Source: Bagarius yarrelli (Eukaryota; Chordata; Actinopteri; Siluriformes; Sisoridae). From it: a DNA stretch of 64,000 bases. Each line of letters starts with the position of its first letter. The first letter of the stretch is position 1. The stretch spans positions 744,001 through 808,000 of the forward strand of contig VCAZ01000138.1 of assembly GCA_005784505.1 (NCBI GenBank), given 5' to 3'. A program made the position numbers and the translations under genes. Shown one piece after another: positions 23,388-35,508 of this stretch. The notes beneath the pieces were generated by a model, which saw nothing but the letters and a program-made list of their open reading frames with translations, was not told the DNA's origin and did not search any database.

Positions 23388-25654
23388 TTCTACTATATCC
23401 AGGTCACATGCTAAGAGTGAGCAGAGACTGATGTTTGTGTTTTGTTGCTGGCTGACGACTCTGCTACAGTCCCAGAGGAAAGAACCTCCCTAATCGGAGC
23501 TCCGAGTGAGTGAGCATCATAGAGAGGGGGGTGGGGGTTGGCGTGGAGGATTTACAGAAAGGAGAGGTGGATCAAGAAGAAGGAACAGGAGGGGAGAACT
23601 AGGGCTAGATATATTTATGTAGTTAATGAGGGGATAAACATAACTGTTCCCTGTAGGGACACGGCAGAGAGCTAAAGCAATGGGCAAAAAAGTCACAAAG
23701 GCCAGAGCTGCTGCCATGGCAGCACACAGAGCTCCCAGTGCTACTCATTATATCACTTACACCCCGGGTACCTAATACCACACACACACCACAAACACAC
23801 ACATATAGCCTTTCTTATTAATTCATGACAGCAGGGAGAAAGTGATTGAGTCAGTGAACAGTGGCAGTAAGGTAAAAAACACACAAACACACACACATAC
23901 AAACCTGCAAACTAATACCTTGGTTTGAGAACTCACCTAGGGAGGGAAAAACAGCCGTACAGATGTGTTAGGAGACACTAATGGCTGCTACCGCAGTTCC
24001 TCATGCAGCGTTGCTGAAGGGCAGCCAGGAAGCGCATGCAGGCCCACGAGTGTGTCTTTGTATTCGTTTGTGTGCTTTAATATTGCTGTTTTTATTGTTG
24101 GGTAGATTAGCAGGCGTAAACACACCACATGGTGCAGAATGTGAGTTTGTGTGTGTTGGGGTTTTGCCCACGCACGTGTGCCTTTATCGAAGCCGCACAG
24201 ACACGGTGTGAGTTGCTACCGCGGGGAGGTGCCCGCTGGCACAGTCAGCCAGGAAATGGGTCTGGATATGGATTGCACCAATTGAATTAAACCCATTAGC
24301 TGCAGAAGGATGGGGGTTCCTGGGGAAAATGCAGGGAATTAATTTGATTGCATGAGAATAGAGAACTGGGTCTAATGGTAAACCGAGCGGGGGCACCTCA
24401 GACAAAAGACCAGATGATTATTGAGTAAGAAGAAAAACAAGGGACGGACGGGGCAGACAAAAACAAACAGGAAGCAGTGTGAAAAGTGGCCGAATAAAAT
24501 CAAAATGAACTGCCATCAAATATGATTGCACTCAAGACGTCTGGTGTATGGGAGAGAATGTCTGCCTTGATTTACGGTGCACCACACACACACACTCCTT
24601 TGTAAGCTTATTTCACTGATATATTTATAAATGTAGTGAATTAATGCTTTATCTAAACCTAACCCTATTTTTATTAAAATAAAAGCTGCATTTTTTGTCA
24701 TTTAAAAAAAGTTAGGACTTCACACCTGTAAAGACTCTAATATTATACAGCGACCCTAATATTACTGGTAAATCTCTTGTTACCCTTCACAATGCTAACC
24801 ACCTGCAGGTTTCTCCCTCCTCTTGTGTGTTTACACAGGCACCGCTGCCCCTCCCTCCTTTTCCTTCCGCTGTCTTTTCCTCCCTCTCCCTTGAGGGCAC
24901 TGTAGCTTAGCGGGATGTGTAGGATCAGGGGAGGTCAAACAACGGCAGCTCAGCTCTGGTTTCACCTCCACATGTTAGTCCTGTTGTCAGCACTGAGGAG
25001 GGGTGTGAAAGTAACCCCAAGGACAGTGAAAACGGATCAGCCTTGCATGTGTCCGGGAGTGTGTGTGTGTGTGTAGCTTGTATGCAAGGGGCCATCAGTG
25101 CCACATGGTTATAGTCCACCAGGCATGGTCAACCATGCGGAACGTGTGTGTAGGGGGACTTGACAGCCTGTGACAAACGCGGCATGACATCTGAATGCTG
25201 TGTTTTCAACTGATTGTACTGACTTATTATAATTGCTCCGTTTATCTTATATAATAAGCAATTGTGCATGCTTGGGCTGATCCTAACAGTCCGATTATTC
25301 CCCCCTTCATATTTTCTGTGAATAATGTGCATAAAAATAGCAGTGTGCAAATGATGTGACAAGCCAGAAGAGATTTTTTCCCCCTTTTATCTGAAGCTGT
25401 AAGCTTTACTTACCACCGCTTTGTAATATGATTAGTTTAGAATACGCTTTTGTGCCTTATTACCATGAGGGTGGAAAATTAAACGATAAACAAATGGATA
25501 GAATTATTCTGTTTACGTGATGCAAGCACTGCTAATTGACAGGGATTTAAATGATATAATTGTCACGGTCCAGTTAGTTTACTGGGAACAGATGATAGGC
25601 TTTCAGTCACTGTTTTAATCTAATCGCCTTAGTTTTGGAATTAAGAGGTGATTT

Positions 25655-25656
<2 letters not shown>
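22861..25656. other. unique DNA with strong candidate regulatory blocks
   Basis: No gene is recognised. The frames at 23517-23717, 23981-24211 and 24184-24405 have no domain. Sequence-complex candidates are about 23010-23300 (with CTCTAATTACCCTGTCC and GAGATAATTGCC), 24230-24430 (with GAATTAATTTGATTGCATG) and 25380-25640 (with CATGAGGGTGGAAAATTAAACG and GCTAATTGACAGGG). A GA microsatellite lies at 23354-23384. These blocks look like developmental enhancers, unproven. Confidence 0.4.
23354..23384. repeat. (GA)n microsatellite
   Basis: GA dinucleotide run of about 31 bases within a wider purine-rich stretch (23280-23390). Confidence 0.9.

Positions 25657-25691
<35 letters not shown>
25657..25691. 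repeat. (AT)n microsatellite
   Basis: Perfect AT dinucleotide run of 35 bases, directly upstream of the candidate solo LTR. Confidence 0.95.
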
Positions 25692-25694
<3 letters not shown>

Positions 25695-25701
25695 TTGTAT
25701 A

Positions 25702-26056
25702 TGTGTTAAAGTATATATGGGTGAAGCAGACGTTAAAGAGGACTCCATATTGTAGGGAAAGGCTTTAATAAAGACCAAAAACCAGGCAGAGTTCAGAGTT
25801 CAGTACACAAAAATCAAACACAAACCAGGCAAACGTCCGAAACACTAGGCAGTAAACGTAATCCAGGGACAGAGCAGAGTTCAGAAAACTATAAAGACAT
25901 AACCATAACTATAAACTTGAACATAAGCACTCGATATGTTGACTAGCAAAAATACTTTGCAATGTGGTCGCAGTTCTGCTACCTTATAAAGCTAGCAACA
26001 GGAAGTATTAGCTGAAGTGGCTAGCATTCTGGTGGTGGGAGGCCGGAATCATTACA
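25702..26056 (-). mobile_element. candidate solo LTR
   Basis: On the minus strand the 355-base segment begins TGTAATGATTCCGGCC and closes with CA. It carries a TATA-like CTTTATAAGG about 90 bases in and ATTAAAGCC near the 3' side, the expected order of LTR promoter and polyadenylation signal. Flanks of GTATA (25697-25701) and GTATG (26057-26061) match at four of five bases, consistent with an old 5-base target duplication. The architecture resembles fish Ty3/gypsy-type LTRs. No internal coding region is present. The class is inferred from structure only. Confidence 0.45.
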
Positions 26057-26895
26057 GTATGCATACCACAATAAATTTATACCCCCACCACACACACGTG
26101 TACACAGACTTAAAACTCTTCACAAATGAGTATCGTAGTACCTTAAACATTTATTGAAATGTATGAAAATTATCCCCTGGTGACAAATAAAGTTTTTTTG
26201 AATTGAATTGAACTACAATGAAATGATGTACAGGAAAATTGTAGATAAAATAAAAATATACATTAATATTTAAACTGTATAAATAATCATAAAAATTTGG
26301 GGTTTTGTCAGTTTTAATATAATGTGATAAACTAATGATGGGTTTTTTTACATCCACAGAATTCTTTTAATTTATGCATTATTATCTGTAAACAAAACCT
26401 TTTACGACTTTTACGAATCACTAGGACACTGGAAACAGCGCTATGTGATGACTTTTACACCAAAGCATTGATATCATGCCTACGTAGTGACATAAGCTCA
26501 GGGTTCAGACATAAAGGCTACATGAATTTATCTTAGCAACTTCCTTGTAAGTCTGCGTGCTGTGATTATGGGCTATATGAAGTGTTGGGCTTTGCCAGTC
26601 TCTGTGTCAGTGGAGTGATTTACCACAAGATTAACTGAAGATAGGCATCGACACTGTGCTGGGAAAAAGAGCTCTCCTCTACTTATACATCATAATCTGC
26701 TGGTGTTATCACAGTCATTGGCCTCTGTAAGACCAGCAGCTTTGGGTGGTAGAACACTGTCAGACTGAGATAACACATCACACATGAGACACATGTCTTG
26801 AAGTGTGTGTGTCCATGTATTTGTGTATATTAAATATATAGTGCATTGTCTTCATCTTATTGCCAGGCTTCTCTATCTCTCAAAGCTATTTGCTA
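26057..26895. other. unique DNA with a short retroposon-like 3' tail
   Basis: No gene is seen. Positions about 26150-26215 end in AATAAAGTTTTTTTGAATTG followed by AATTGAA, a short tandem tail typical of LINE or SINE 3' ends, so a small retroposon remnant may lie here. The remainder is unique. Confidence 0.35.
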
Positions 26896-27600
26896 GGTGA
26901 GTTCTGTTCACTATTACATACATTTATATTACAGGTGAGTTCTGTTCACTGTTACATACATTTATATTACAGGTGAGTTCTGTTCACTGTTACATACATT
27001 TATATTACAGGTGAGTTCTGTTCACTGTTACATACATTTATATTACAGTGAGTTCAGGTGAGTTACATCCTGTTCTGTTACATTTTTATATTACAGGTGA
27101 GTTTCTGTTCACTGTTACATACATTTATACATTATATTACAGGTGTTAGTTGTTCACTGTTCACATTATACAGTGAGTTCTGTTCACTGTTACACTTTAT
27201 ATTATATACAGGTGAGTTTCGTTCACTGTTATACATTTATATTACAGGTGAGTTCTGTTCACTATTACATACATTTATATTACAGGTGAGTTCTGTTCAC
27301 TGTTACATACATTTATATTACAGGTGAGTTCTGTTCACTGTTACATACATTTATATTACAGGTGAGTTCTATTTTACATACATGTTATTACATGTTTAGT
27401 TCACATTCTAGCATTTAGATTCAGGTGTTTTTGTTGTCACTATGTAGGATTACATGATTTATATTACAGTGTTCAGTTCATTACATGTTTATATTACAGG
27501 TCCTTTGTTCTGATTTTACTATTACTACATTTATATTTACATTTATATTACCGGTGACTGTTCTACATTTAATATTACGTGAGTTCTGTTCATTTATCAA
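26896..27600. repeat. 38-bp minisatellite
   Basis: About 18 tandem copies of a 38-base unit occur, beginning GGTGAGTTCTGTTCACTGTT and ending with ACATTTATATTACA. Copies at 26896-27045 and 27230-27370 are nearly identical. Copies in between and after are scrambled by insertions and deletions and decay into AT-rich sequence near 27600. Each unit junction spells TTATATTACAG|GTGAGT, which resembles a splice acceptor followed by a donor. The irregular middle could be real decay or consensus errors in the assembly. Confidence 0.9.
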
Positions 27601-27644
27601 CAGGTTTCTTACAATTGAGTTTCAATTCTAATCATAACATATAT

Positions 27645-28384
27645 TACTGATGTCATACAGTGTGTGTCATCAATTTAATTATTACAATTTGACCAAACCC
27701 GCCTCAATCATTTTCTGAATCTTTCCTTTTGTTGTCCACAAACATACTGATAAAATTTAGCAGATTAAATACTGAAAAATATCTTATGTTCAGAGATTTT
27801 AAAAAAATCACTGAAAATAAACAATAAGGAATTTAGACAGTGAATCATAATCGCTAATGATCAGTTAAAGGTAAAATGCTCTGAAACAGCGAACTGTAGA
27901 ACTGCATTAGAACAAAATTCTTACTATAAAACAGGGTTTATGTTTATTTAATTAAATCACAAATGGTACAAGTACAAGCCAGATTATTTATAATCATAAA
28001 ATAAAATTAAATCTATGAATTTACTTTTTATTCATGTACACTTAAATACATTTTACTGCACATACACATCTATTTTTGGTCACAAAGGCAAGAGAAATGT
28101 TCACAACTAAATAAATTAAATTATTAACTAAATTGCACATACATAATATTTTCAATTGTTCAGTACAGCATGTAATATATTACATATCATTTAATTATTT
28201 CATTTTCTCTATTTTATAAACACATTTTATAATATAACATTTTGGTTTACAAAGAGGAAAATATTCAAAAATGGATTGAGGCAGGTTTGGTCAACACACA
28301 CTGACACACATCAGATAGTTACGATTGGTAGATTAAAATGTTGATCCAGGATCAAATCCTACTTGGCAAAATCACGTCCACCTT
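27645..28384. mobile_element. inverted-arm DNA transposon, copy 2
   Basis: This is the second copy of the element at 7814-8657, in the same orientation. The right arm (about 28262-28384) ends with CAAAATCACGTCCACC. The centre shares 'ggtaaaatgctctgaaac' and the 'aaaacagggtttatg' stretch with copy 1. The left terminal arm is incomplete: the recognisable part starts near 27645 with 'gtgtgtgtcatcaa', directly after the decayed end of the minisatellite, and the outermost bases are missing. No transposase is present. Confidence 0.7.
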
Positions 28385-28439
28385 GTGGTAATGCTACCTT
28401 AATTATTTATTGGAACAAAGATGATTGGACCTGTTCGCC

Positions 28440-28596
28440 TGACTCTAAACTTCATGGAGACATGGTTTAGCAGGTTGGAGAAGACCTAGAGTGATTCTGC
28501 ATAAAGCCTTAAACAAATCCCACTGTGAAACCTTTGGGATGGAAATGAACACTAATGGCACCCTATACCTTCCATACCCCACCCTATCACCTGACA
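28440..28596 (+). repeat. possible Tc1-like transposase gene scrap
   Basis: The run GGTTGGAGAAGACCTAGAGTG, then CCTTTGGGATGGAAATGAACAC, resembles the 3' part of a transposase gene common in fish ('...aacacctttgggatgaattggaac...'). Stop codons and indels are frequent. It abuts the SINE at 28597. The match is from memory only. Confidence 0.35.
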
Positions 28597-28770
28597 TTAC
28601 ATTTACAGCATTTGGCAGATGCCCTTATCAAGAGTGACTTACATTTTTATTTCTTTTATGCAAATAAGCAATTGGAGATTAAGGGCCTTGCTCAGGGGCC
28701 CAACAGTGGCAACTGAACCTGGGATTTCCAAATAGTGGTCCAACACCTTAACTAATGGGCTACCACTTCC
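28597..28770 (-). repeat. tRNA-derived SINE
   Basis: Near full-length minus-strand copy. The tail is the reverse complement of 'ggcagatgcccttatcaagagtgactta', and the body carries 'ccttgctcaggggcccaacagtggcaac'. The tRNA-like head ends near 28770 with a diverged A box (the 'taactaatgggctaccact' side). The B-box position (about 28715-28730) has lost the GGTTCGA core. Confidence 0.75.
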
Positions 28771-31700
28771 ATATAAGTTCCCGATCTGTATAATACTATT
28801 GGAGCTGAATAGGTCAATCTTATTGCTGTACATACTGACAAGATATTATATAATTATATATTATACATTATATACAGAATATTATATATTTTGGATTAGT
28901 TGACATGAAATTAGCTAAAATTTGAAAGTGCTACTGTCAAAGTTAAGGGTATAATTTAAAATAAATACTTAGATTTGGAAACTCAGTTGCTGTGTTTTAT
29001 GTAATATTGTTACATACACGGACCGCTTGCTTGTTTGTTTTTTAATAAAACACAAGTTAGGATATTGTACCTCCGGTGCGTTAATAAAAGTAGGTTATAA
29101 TATGTTGTAAGATTCTCCCCCGCCCCCACCTTGTTCCCCAGGCCTTAGCAGCAAATCCCTTTAATATAAAGCATTCATATTTCTCATATCGTTGTTATAT
29201 TGCGACATCTTAGGTGTCTGAATAAATCCTTCTCTGGATTATAACAGCAGTAAGATGGCTAGTGTGGGCTGGAATCAGGGAAAGTGTGCACTAGTGGCAG
29301 GTCAAGACAGTGCAGGAGTGTGTGAGAGTGTGTGTGTGGAGTCACACAGGGAGACAGATGGCCCTCCCGATCAAAGGGAAAGGTCACGGCGGCTACAGTG
29401 GCTCTGCTGTCTCTGCACATTCATTAGTAGGGCAGGAACGCTGCAGGAACCTCCAGTGCACAAATTCATCAGCCCGGCATTACTTTGATAGCGTTTTTAA
29501 TCTATCACACACAGCATGCTACTGATATATTAAGGTTATTACTAAGGATAAGTCCAGGATTGTGTCTTATATCATTACGTGCATTCTCATAAATTAAGTT
29601 GGAAATCGTTTAGAGGTTATGCAGGAATAGATTTTTTTTGGATCAAGCATTTTCAGTGAAAGCTACATCTTTATTTCGTTTCATAGTGACTGTCATTGTA
29701 ATTTTTTTTAATTAGAAAGTAAAAGAAAATGATGATGCCAGCATGGCAAACACACAGCCTTGCATTCAGCTTCACAGAATCTTTCATGGAAATACTAGAA
29801 TAAATGTAATATTACAGCTCCGTCCCTCACTTGGCTCTCCTCTCCGCGTGCAGGCTCTGGCAGGTGAGAATTGGGTGATAGGGTTATAGGAATTCATTAT
29901 AGACAAATGATTACAAATCTCTCTTCGATGAGCTTTTTTAATCAGAGGTGGCAGATGAGGGTGTTAATTCGTTCTGTGTCAAGAGGGAGAGCGGGAGACT
30001 GGAGAGTTAGAAAAAGGGAGAGAATGAGAAATTGAGAATGGAGACTCAGTTCTCAGGGGTTCTTCAGCGGTAATTTAAGCACCATGTGCTCAAAAAGAGA
30101 GAAACACGCACAGTAAATCTCGCTGAAATCGACCACATAAAGAAGAGATTTTATATGGCTTATTAGGATTGCTTTTGCTTGGATGGAAAGGAAACTAATT
30201 AGTTTTGCTTTTGGACAACAACAAGAGTTTAAACTCAAAGTTAGAAGACCACCAGAGGATTCGAGCAGATGGTATTTGGTTCACTGCAGCAGTGCTCCAC
30301 TTCAGACTATAAATCTAATGGTCGATTGTCACAAAGCCAGATTAGATTGTTTAGAGAATAAATAATCACTGAGTTTGTCATTATTTGAGAAGCTTTAGTT
30401 CATTGTAAGCTTTTATTTTGCAGGTTTAATAAGAGATCTGTTCTTCTATCAGAGGTTATATCTAATAGATGGCTTGTATATATAATGTAATGTGTATATA
30501 ATAAATATATATCAATATGTAATTTTCATATTAACATCTAATTTTAAAAATTGTATTATGACAATACAGAATTAAATTGCATACATACATACATAAATAC
30601 ATACATACATATATATACATTCATACCACTTTCTATAGACCTCCTTACCCAATGAACTCATTAATACATTTATTCTAGTAGTAGGAATAGGACTTAAACC
30701 AGAATATAAATGTTTAAACACATAGGGATTTGATGGTAAAGTGTCCAACAACATTTGGCCATGTAGTTATAAACAAGCATGCAGGGGCATAGTGATTTTC
30801 AGGTTGGCACATCTCCATTACACCTCAGGGGTAGGGGTTTGTTTCCTCCATACCTGCATAGATCCTGCATGGAGAATGTCTCCATGCATTGGAGTTTTCC
30901 ATGGGTACCCCAGATACAGCCTCAGTCTAATATGCTGGTTGGTATATTTAAATTGTATGTTTGCAATAGTCTATGAATGAATGCAATATTCTGTGTAGAA
31001 TAAGCAGTTCAGAAAAAGATTCAATACATATGTAAATATATCTGTATCAGATGACTCTGGGTTTTTTTTTTTTATAAATTCCTATCAGGTTAAATATCTA
31101 TGTAGATTAGTAAAGGAATGAAGTTTTGTACATTGCACCCCAGTGTATTAATATGCTCTTTGAATTCTCCCACTTTTGGCACCCACTACAAAGGACCAAG
31201 TCTGGCACTGGCTAGAGAGACTGCAAGAGAAATTACCACATGTTGTTTATGCTGCTACGATGCGACATTCATGGAGGATTAGCTCCAACGCAAGCTGCTG
31301 CTGTCACCGGTGTTCCACAGCAGGCTCTTCTAAAGCCCTGCTGGAACCCTTGAGCTATTCGACTTGGTAAGGTTCTTTATCTGGCATTATCTGGTCCGCA
31401 TGCATGGCTCTAGGTTTTAGCCCTCACATGTTAGCAGGTTAACCAGATTGGCTCTGATGCACTGCTTACTTGATGCCAGAGATTGAAGAGATCATAGAAT
31501 TTGGAAGTCAGTTGTTAGAGTAGTTATAGAGCATAATGGTTGGGAATGTAACTTTCACTAATATTCTAAGTAAATTCTATGTAAATAAGCTGAAATAGAG
31601 ATAAAAATATATGAAGTAAATGTGATATAAGTGTTAAATGCTAGTGTTTTGCTCATTTTGCTTTTTAAACAAGCGACTCGGCACAGTGTGTAACCGCAGG

Positions 31701-32168
31701 TGTGTGTGTGTCAGTGCCAAATCATGCTGTGTGCATTGCTAACTGGAAATGAGCATGAACAGCATCTTTAAGCTAAGCTATGATTGTTCGACAGTCATAT
31801 AGATCATCTGTAATCACTTCAGCAACACTTTTGGTATGTGTTTAATCAAAACTTTAGCTGAAATTGCTTCTTGTCGTTTACACAAATACGGTCAATATAA
31901 AACCCTAGGAATATATAAAACAGTAGGAAAATATAAAACACTAGGAATATATTGTTTTCAGTGTATAATACACAACAGTGTACAATGTAGAAATCTAGGA
32001 AAATAATTCACAGTGGGTTGGTGTGATTCATGTGCCTTATTGATTTGAAGTTTTTATTACTTTTTTTTATTACCACAGAATTGACCACCTTTTTATGTTA
32101 TCCATTGTTTATTAAGAAATGCCACACAAACAGGTTAGCTCCTGTTATAACTTCATCATAAGTTAATG
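28771..32168. other. unique DNA with candidate regulatory blocks
   Basis: No gene is recognised. The 77- and 71-residue frames at 29255-29525 and the 64-residue frame at 31176-31370 lack domains, although the latter is followed by GGTAAGG at 31366, a donor-like word that could be chance. Complex blocks that may be regulatory are about 29820-29975 and 30055-30360. Positions 30470-30620 are AT-rich with short CATA runs. Confidence 0.35.
30800..30945 (+). repeat. diverged fish repeat remnant
   Basis: The run 'gtagggGTTTGTTTCCTCC', then 'ggagaatgtctccatgcattgg' and CCATGGGTACCCCAGATAC, resembles the 'ttctccccgtgc...gggtttcctccgggtaccccggtttcc' core of a common fish interspersed repeat. It is strongly diverged. 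Confidence 0.35.
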
Positions 32169-32640
32169 CAGTGGTTCCCAAACCGGGCCTCTTTTACAGA
32201 TTAAAAAACTCATGGGCTCCATAAATTTTAAAGACAAATATTCAGTGCGTGACAATTTGCTGAAATAAAAACAACTAAGCAACAGGTCACTTTTAAAGTA
32301 CAGGCATTAAAATGAAAGCCTGCATTGTTTTGCAATGTAACAGCATTTATTGTTTTTAACAGATTTTTCCACAGCGATATTGCAAAGAGAAACAAATATT
32401 CTTGAAATGTTGTGTAGCCGTGTTAATTGAATGGACTTGGAGTGGTAATAAAAATAAAGTTAACAGAGCAGAATGCTATATAGGGAAGCGCCGACGACTA
32501 GCGGGAGAGCGAGATCTGTGCACTGAACACTGCCAGGTGGTGCGGTGGGATGCAGCATGGCATAAATATTCGGCTCATATTTCAGACGTTTTTCTCGTTT
32601 CAAATTTTTGTGCATGCTTTAAAAAAATCAAATAAAAATT
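32169..32640 (+). mobile_element. possible hAT-like transposon end
   Basis: CAGTGGTTCCCAAACCGGGC at 32169 is the characteristic 5' terminus of hAT transposons (CAGTGGTTCTCAAACTGGGG type). The following 400 bases have no open frame. A second CAGTGCGTG-like word lies at 32242. The stretch 32460-32570 is unusually complex, with GCCGACGACTAGCGGGAGAG, and may be the internal promoter or leader region of the element. I could not find the 3' terminus or a target duplication. Confidence 0.35.
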
Positions 32641-35255
32641 TCAAATAAAATACATACATACATACATACATAAATGTTACATAATTATACACAGTACAAC
32701 ATGAAATGTTCTTTTACGATTCTCCGATTTTAAAAATGATTTTAAAATTAATTAAAATTCATTTCCAAAATATCTCACCTCTCCGCAAACACATCCACAT
32801 TTTAAATTCACTGGAATTCAAAATTTTTTTTTGTTTGTTTGTTTTTTCCAAAAAGGAGGGGAAAAACAGCGCTAGCTATAATAGCCCGATGCGTTTCTAT
32901 CTCAGCCATTACAACTGGATCCTTATCTTCTTTTTTAATGTGAACTATAAACAGCATTATAATGAGGTTAAAATGATTCTCTTGATACTAATGAGGCTGT
33001 ATGGCACGCAAGCGTATATACACAAACACACACACACACACACACACTGATAGCATGAGACATAACTGAAAAGTCTCTTAGTGATAAGCTTGCTAAAGTC
33101 AGGGATTTAAATTCTCACTGGATGTCTTGCTTGAGCTGCTGTCCAGCTGCTTCACATTCTGACAGATGCAAGCAGGTTTTTTTATTTCTGAAACCAAAGC
33201 TGAGGTCAGGAGATTCCCAGTGCATCGTTTTGCTGTCATTCAAAGGCTAGAGTAACCCTGTGAGGGCAGAAAGGAATTGAATACACATGCCGTTCCTTCC
33301 ACCAGCCCATAACATTTTATTTTATTTTCCCAGCTCTCGCTCAGCCTTAAACACTGGATATGTGCCAAGTTGTAAGTGTGTTGATGTAAAAATCATCATA
33401 GCATGTCATAGTGCGGGCTACTGCCTGCCAAATAGTGCAGCACTTCCAAAACAGACACATGGTTCACTTTGAGTAAATGAGCCCAACTTTCCAACAGGAT
33501 GGCTCAACTTTCCAAGCTTTGCTAATATTTGCATCAGCCATATTACCCTGAGGGGTGGTGTTAATGGACTGAAACAGTAGCCAAGAAATCCTGGGACCGA
33601 ATTACCAAACTACAAGGTCAAATGACTTTAAGCCCTATCAACACCTGTGCTCTGCTTATATTGTGCGGATATTAATTTGTTAATAGTGCATATAAACCTT
33701 TAATCAAATTAATAATGCTTGGTGACAGTTAATGTATTTTATATTCGAGATGTCAATTTTTAAGAAAACTGCTGTATCTTTACTGGAATCAATGAAAGAA
33801 ATCCATACTTAAGTTGGAACCTGATATCTTGAAGTCTGATTTTATCAAACAACCCTGTGGTGTTTGAACTGTCCTTATCCTCCAGGGTAGGGATCTGTCT
33901 CCCTGACGTCCTGCAGGGTGAAACTCAGATGTGGGTGGGGATGCTTACGAGAAAAATCTCCTGCTGCTTCTTCTCTCATTCACACCAGGGCACTGTTGTC
34001 ACACACACACACACACACACGCCTTAAGCCCTCCATCTCCTTCTCCCTCCCTCTCTCTCTTTCTGTGTGTGTGTGTGTGTGTGATAGCAGACGGGCCTGA
34101 GAGGGGTCTAGGTCAGCACTGGCTGTCAGCAGGAAGATTGTATGTCTGCTCTGTTTGCCTACTCGGCTCTGACACGGCCTCGGATGGCCGGCTTCAGACG
34201 ATTATCACCAGTGTCACTGTAAAAGGAGCATGTCTCTGTGACCAGAATACACACACACACACACACACATACACACACTTTCCAAAACATGCAAAAAGGA
34301 CTCCTAGTAACAAAAGCACTTAGTAACAAAATATACAAAATCCACAAGTTAATAATACAAATTTATTTTCTATTGTATAAATAACAATTTATAGTCTAGT
34401 TATAGAGACCAATAATTTATAATAAAATTAATGTTACTGTTTCAAGGTTCATTGCAATTCACAGATTTTCTGTGATCGAAGTGGTTTACAATTCTAGCTT
34501 CTCTACCCATTTATCGAACTTAGTATTAAGTAAATGTTAACACAAAGTCCTCGTGTGTCTATTCATTGGCAAGGACCCCTCCCACCACCCACACACGTCT
34601 CCTGTATCCTCTCCACAGTGTTTGTGTGTTTTAAGTGCCTCTGAGTGTGTAAAACTAGCCACAGCTCTCTCAGGGCCAGTCAGGTGGCTGGGGGTGTCAG
34701 CTATCATGTCGAATTAAAGCTATGTCAACACATTCGGCATGACAGGGTCACATTTTACATTCCCTTTCCACTTGCAGTTCTGTATGTAGATGAACACACA
34801 CTAGGTACCCATTGTTTGTACATGATAGACACTCTATAAATGATATATATTTTTGGTAGCATGTCCAGTCAAACACATGTGCAGTTATAAATCAATGCTA
34901 AATGTATGATTGTATTAATTTGTACATTGCTCCTTGTTGTCAGCTGTCAGGTTCAGGTCCAGCAAGCAATTTTAGAGTGGATATTAAACAGAACTGAAGA
35001 AGATCTCTTATGGCTGACATCAAATGAGAAAGGAAGACATTTTGTCCCACAGCATTACCATCAAAGGGAATTAAAGCGGCTCTCAGGGGGACTCTCACTG
35101 ACTGCTGCTCTGTGCTGTGGCTTTTTGTTCTACTGATCTGTTATGACACCATGTTGTGTTTCTGACAGGAGAGTGAGTCTGCTGTGCTTAAGCCTTGGGG
35201 TGAGATTAGTGGCCCAACTACAATAGATTCCTCCCCTCTCTGCTCTGCTCTCTCT

Positions 35256-35288
<33 letters not shown>

Positions 35289-35477
35289 TTCCCTTAGTGT
35301 TTGGCTACTTATTAGGTGTGACAGCATCCACATCCATCTCTTCCCCAAGAGAATTTTGCCACACACGTTCATGAAATTAAACGTACATGTACAATGAAGG
35401 GAACTATGTGGGTGTTAATTTAGCTCTCATACTGTGCTTTGATTGTGGGCTTTGATGTCTGTGGTTTGTTAGTAAGC

Positions 35478-35508
<31 letters not shown>

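Noticed and set aside
26896..27600. CRISPR-like regular repeat array
   Set aside because: The 38-base units are directly adjacent with no unique spacers, and the rest of the window is a vertebrate-type genome. It is a minisatellite.
29851..29866. Micro-exon between GCAG and GGTGAG words
   Set aside because: The spacing is about 10 bases, and nothing nearby supports an exon. Such words are common by chance.
31176..31375. Possible coding exon ending in GGTAAGG
   Set aside because: A donor-like word follows an open frame of 64 residues, but no acceptor with a polypyrimidine tract is convincing upstream and no protein family is recognised.
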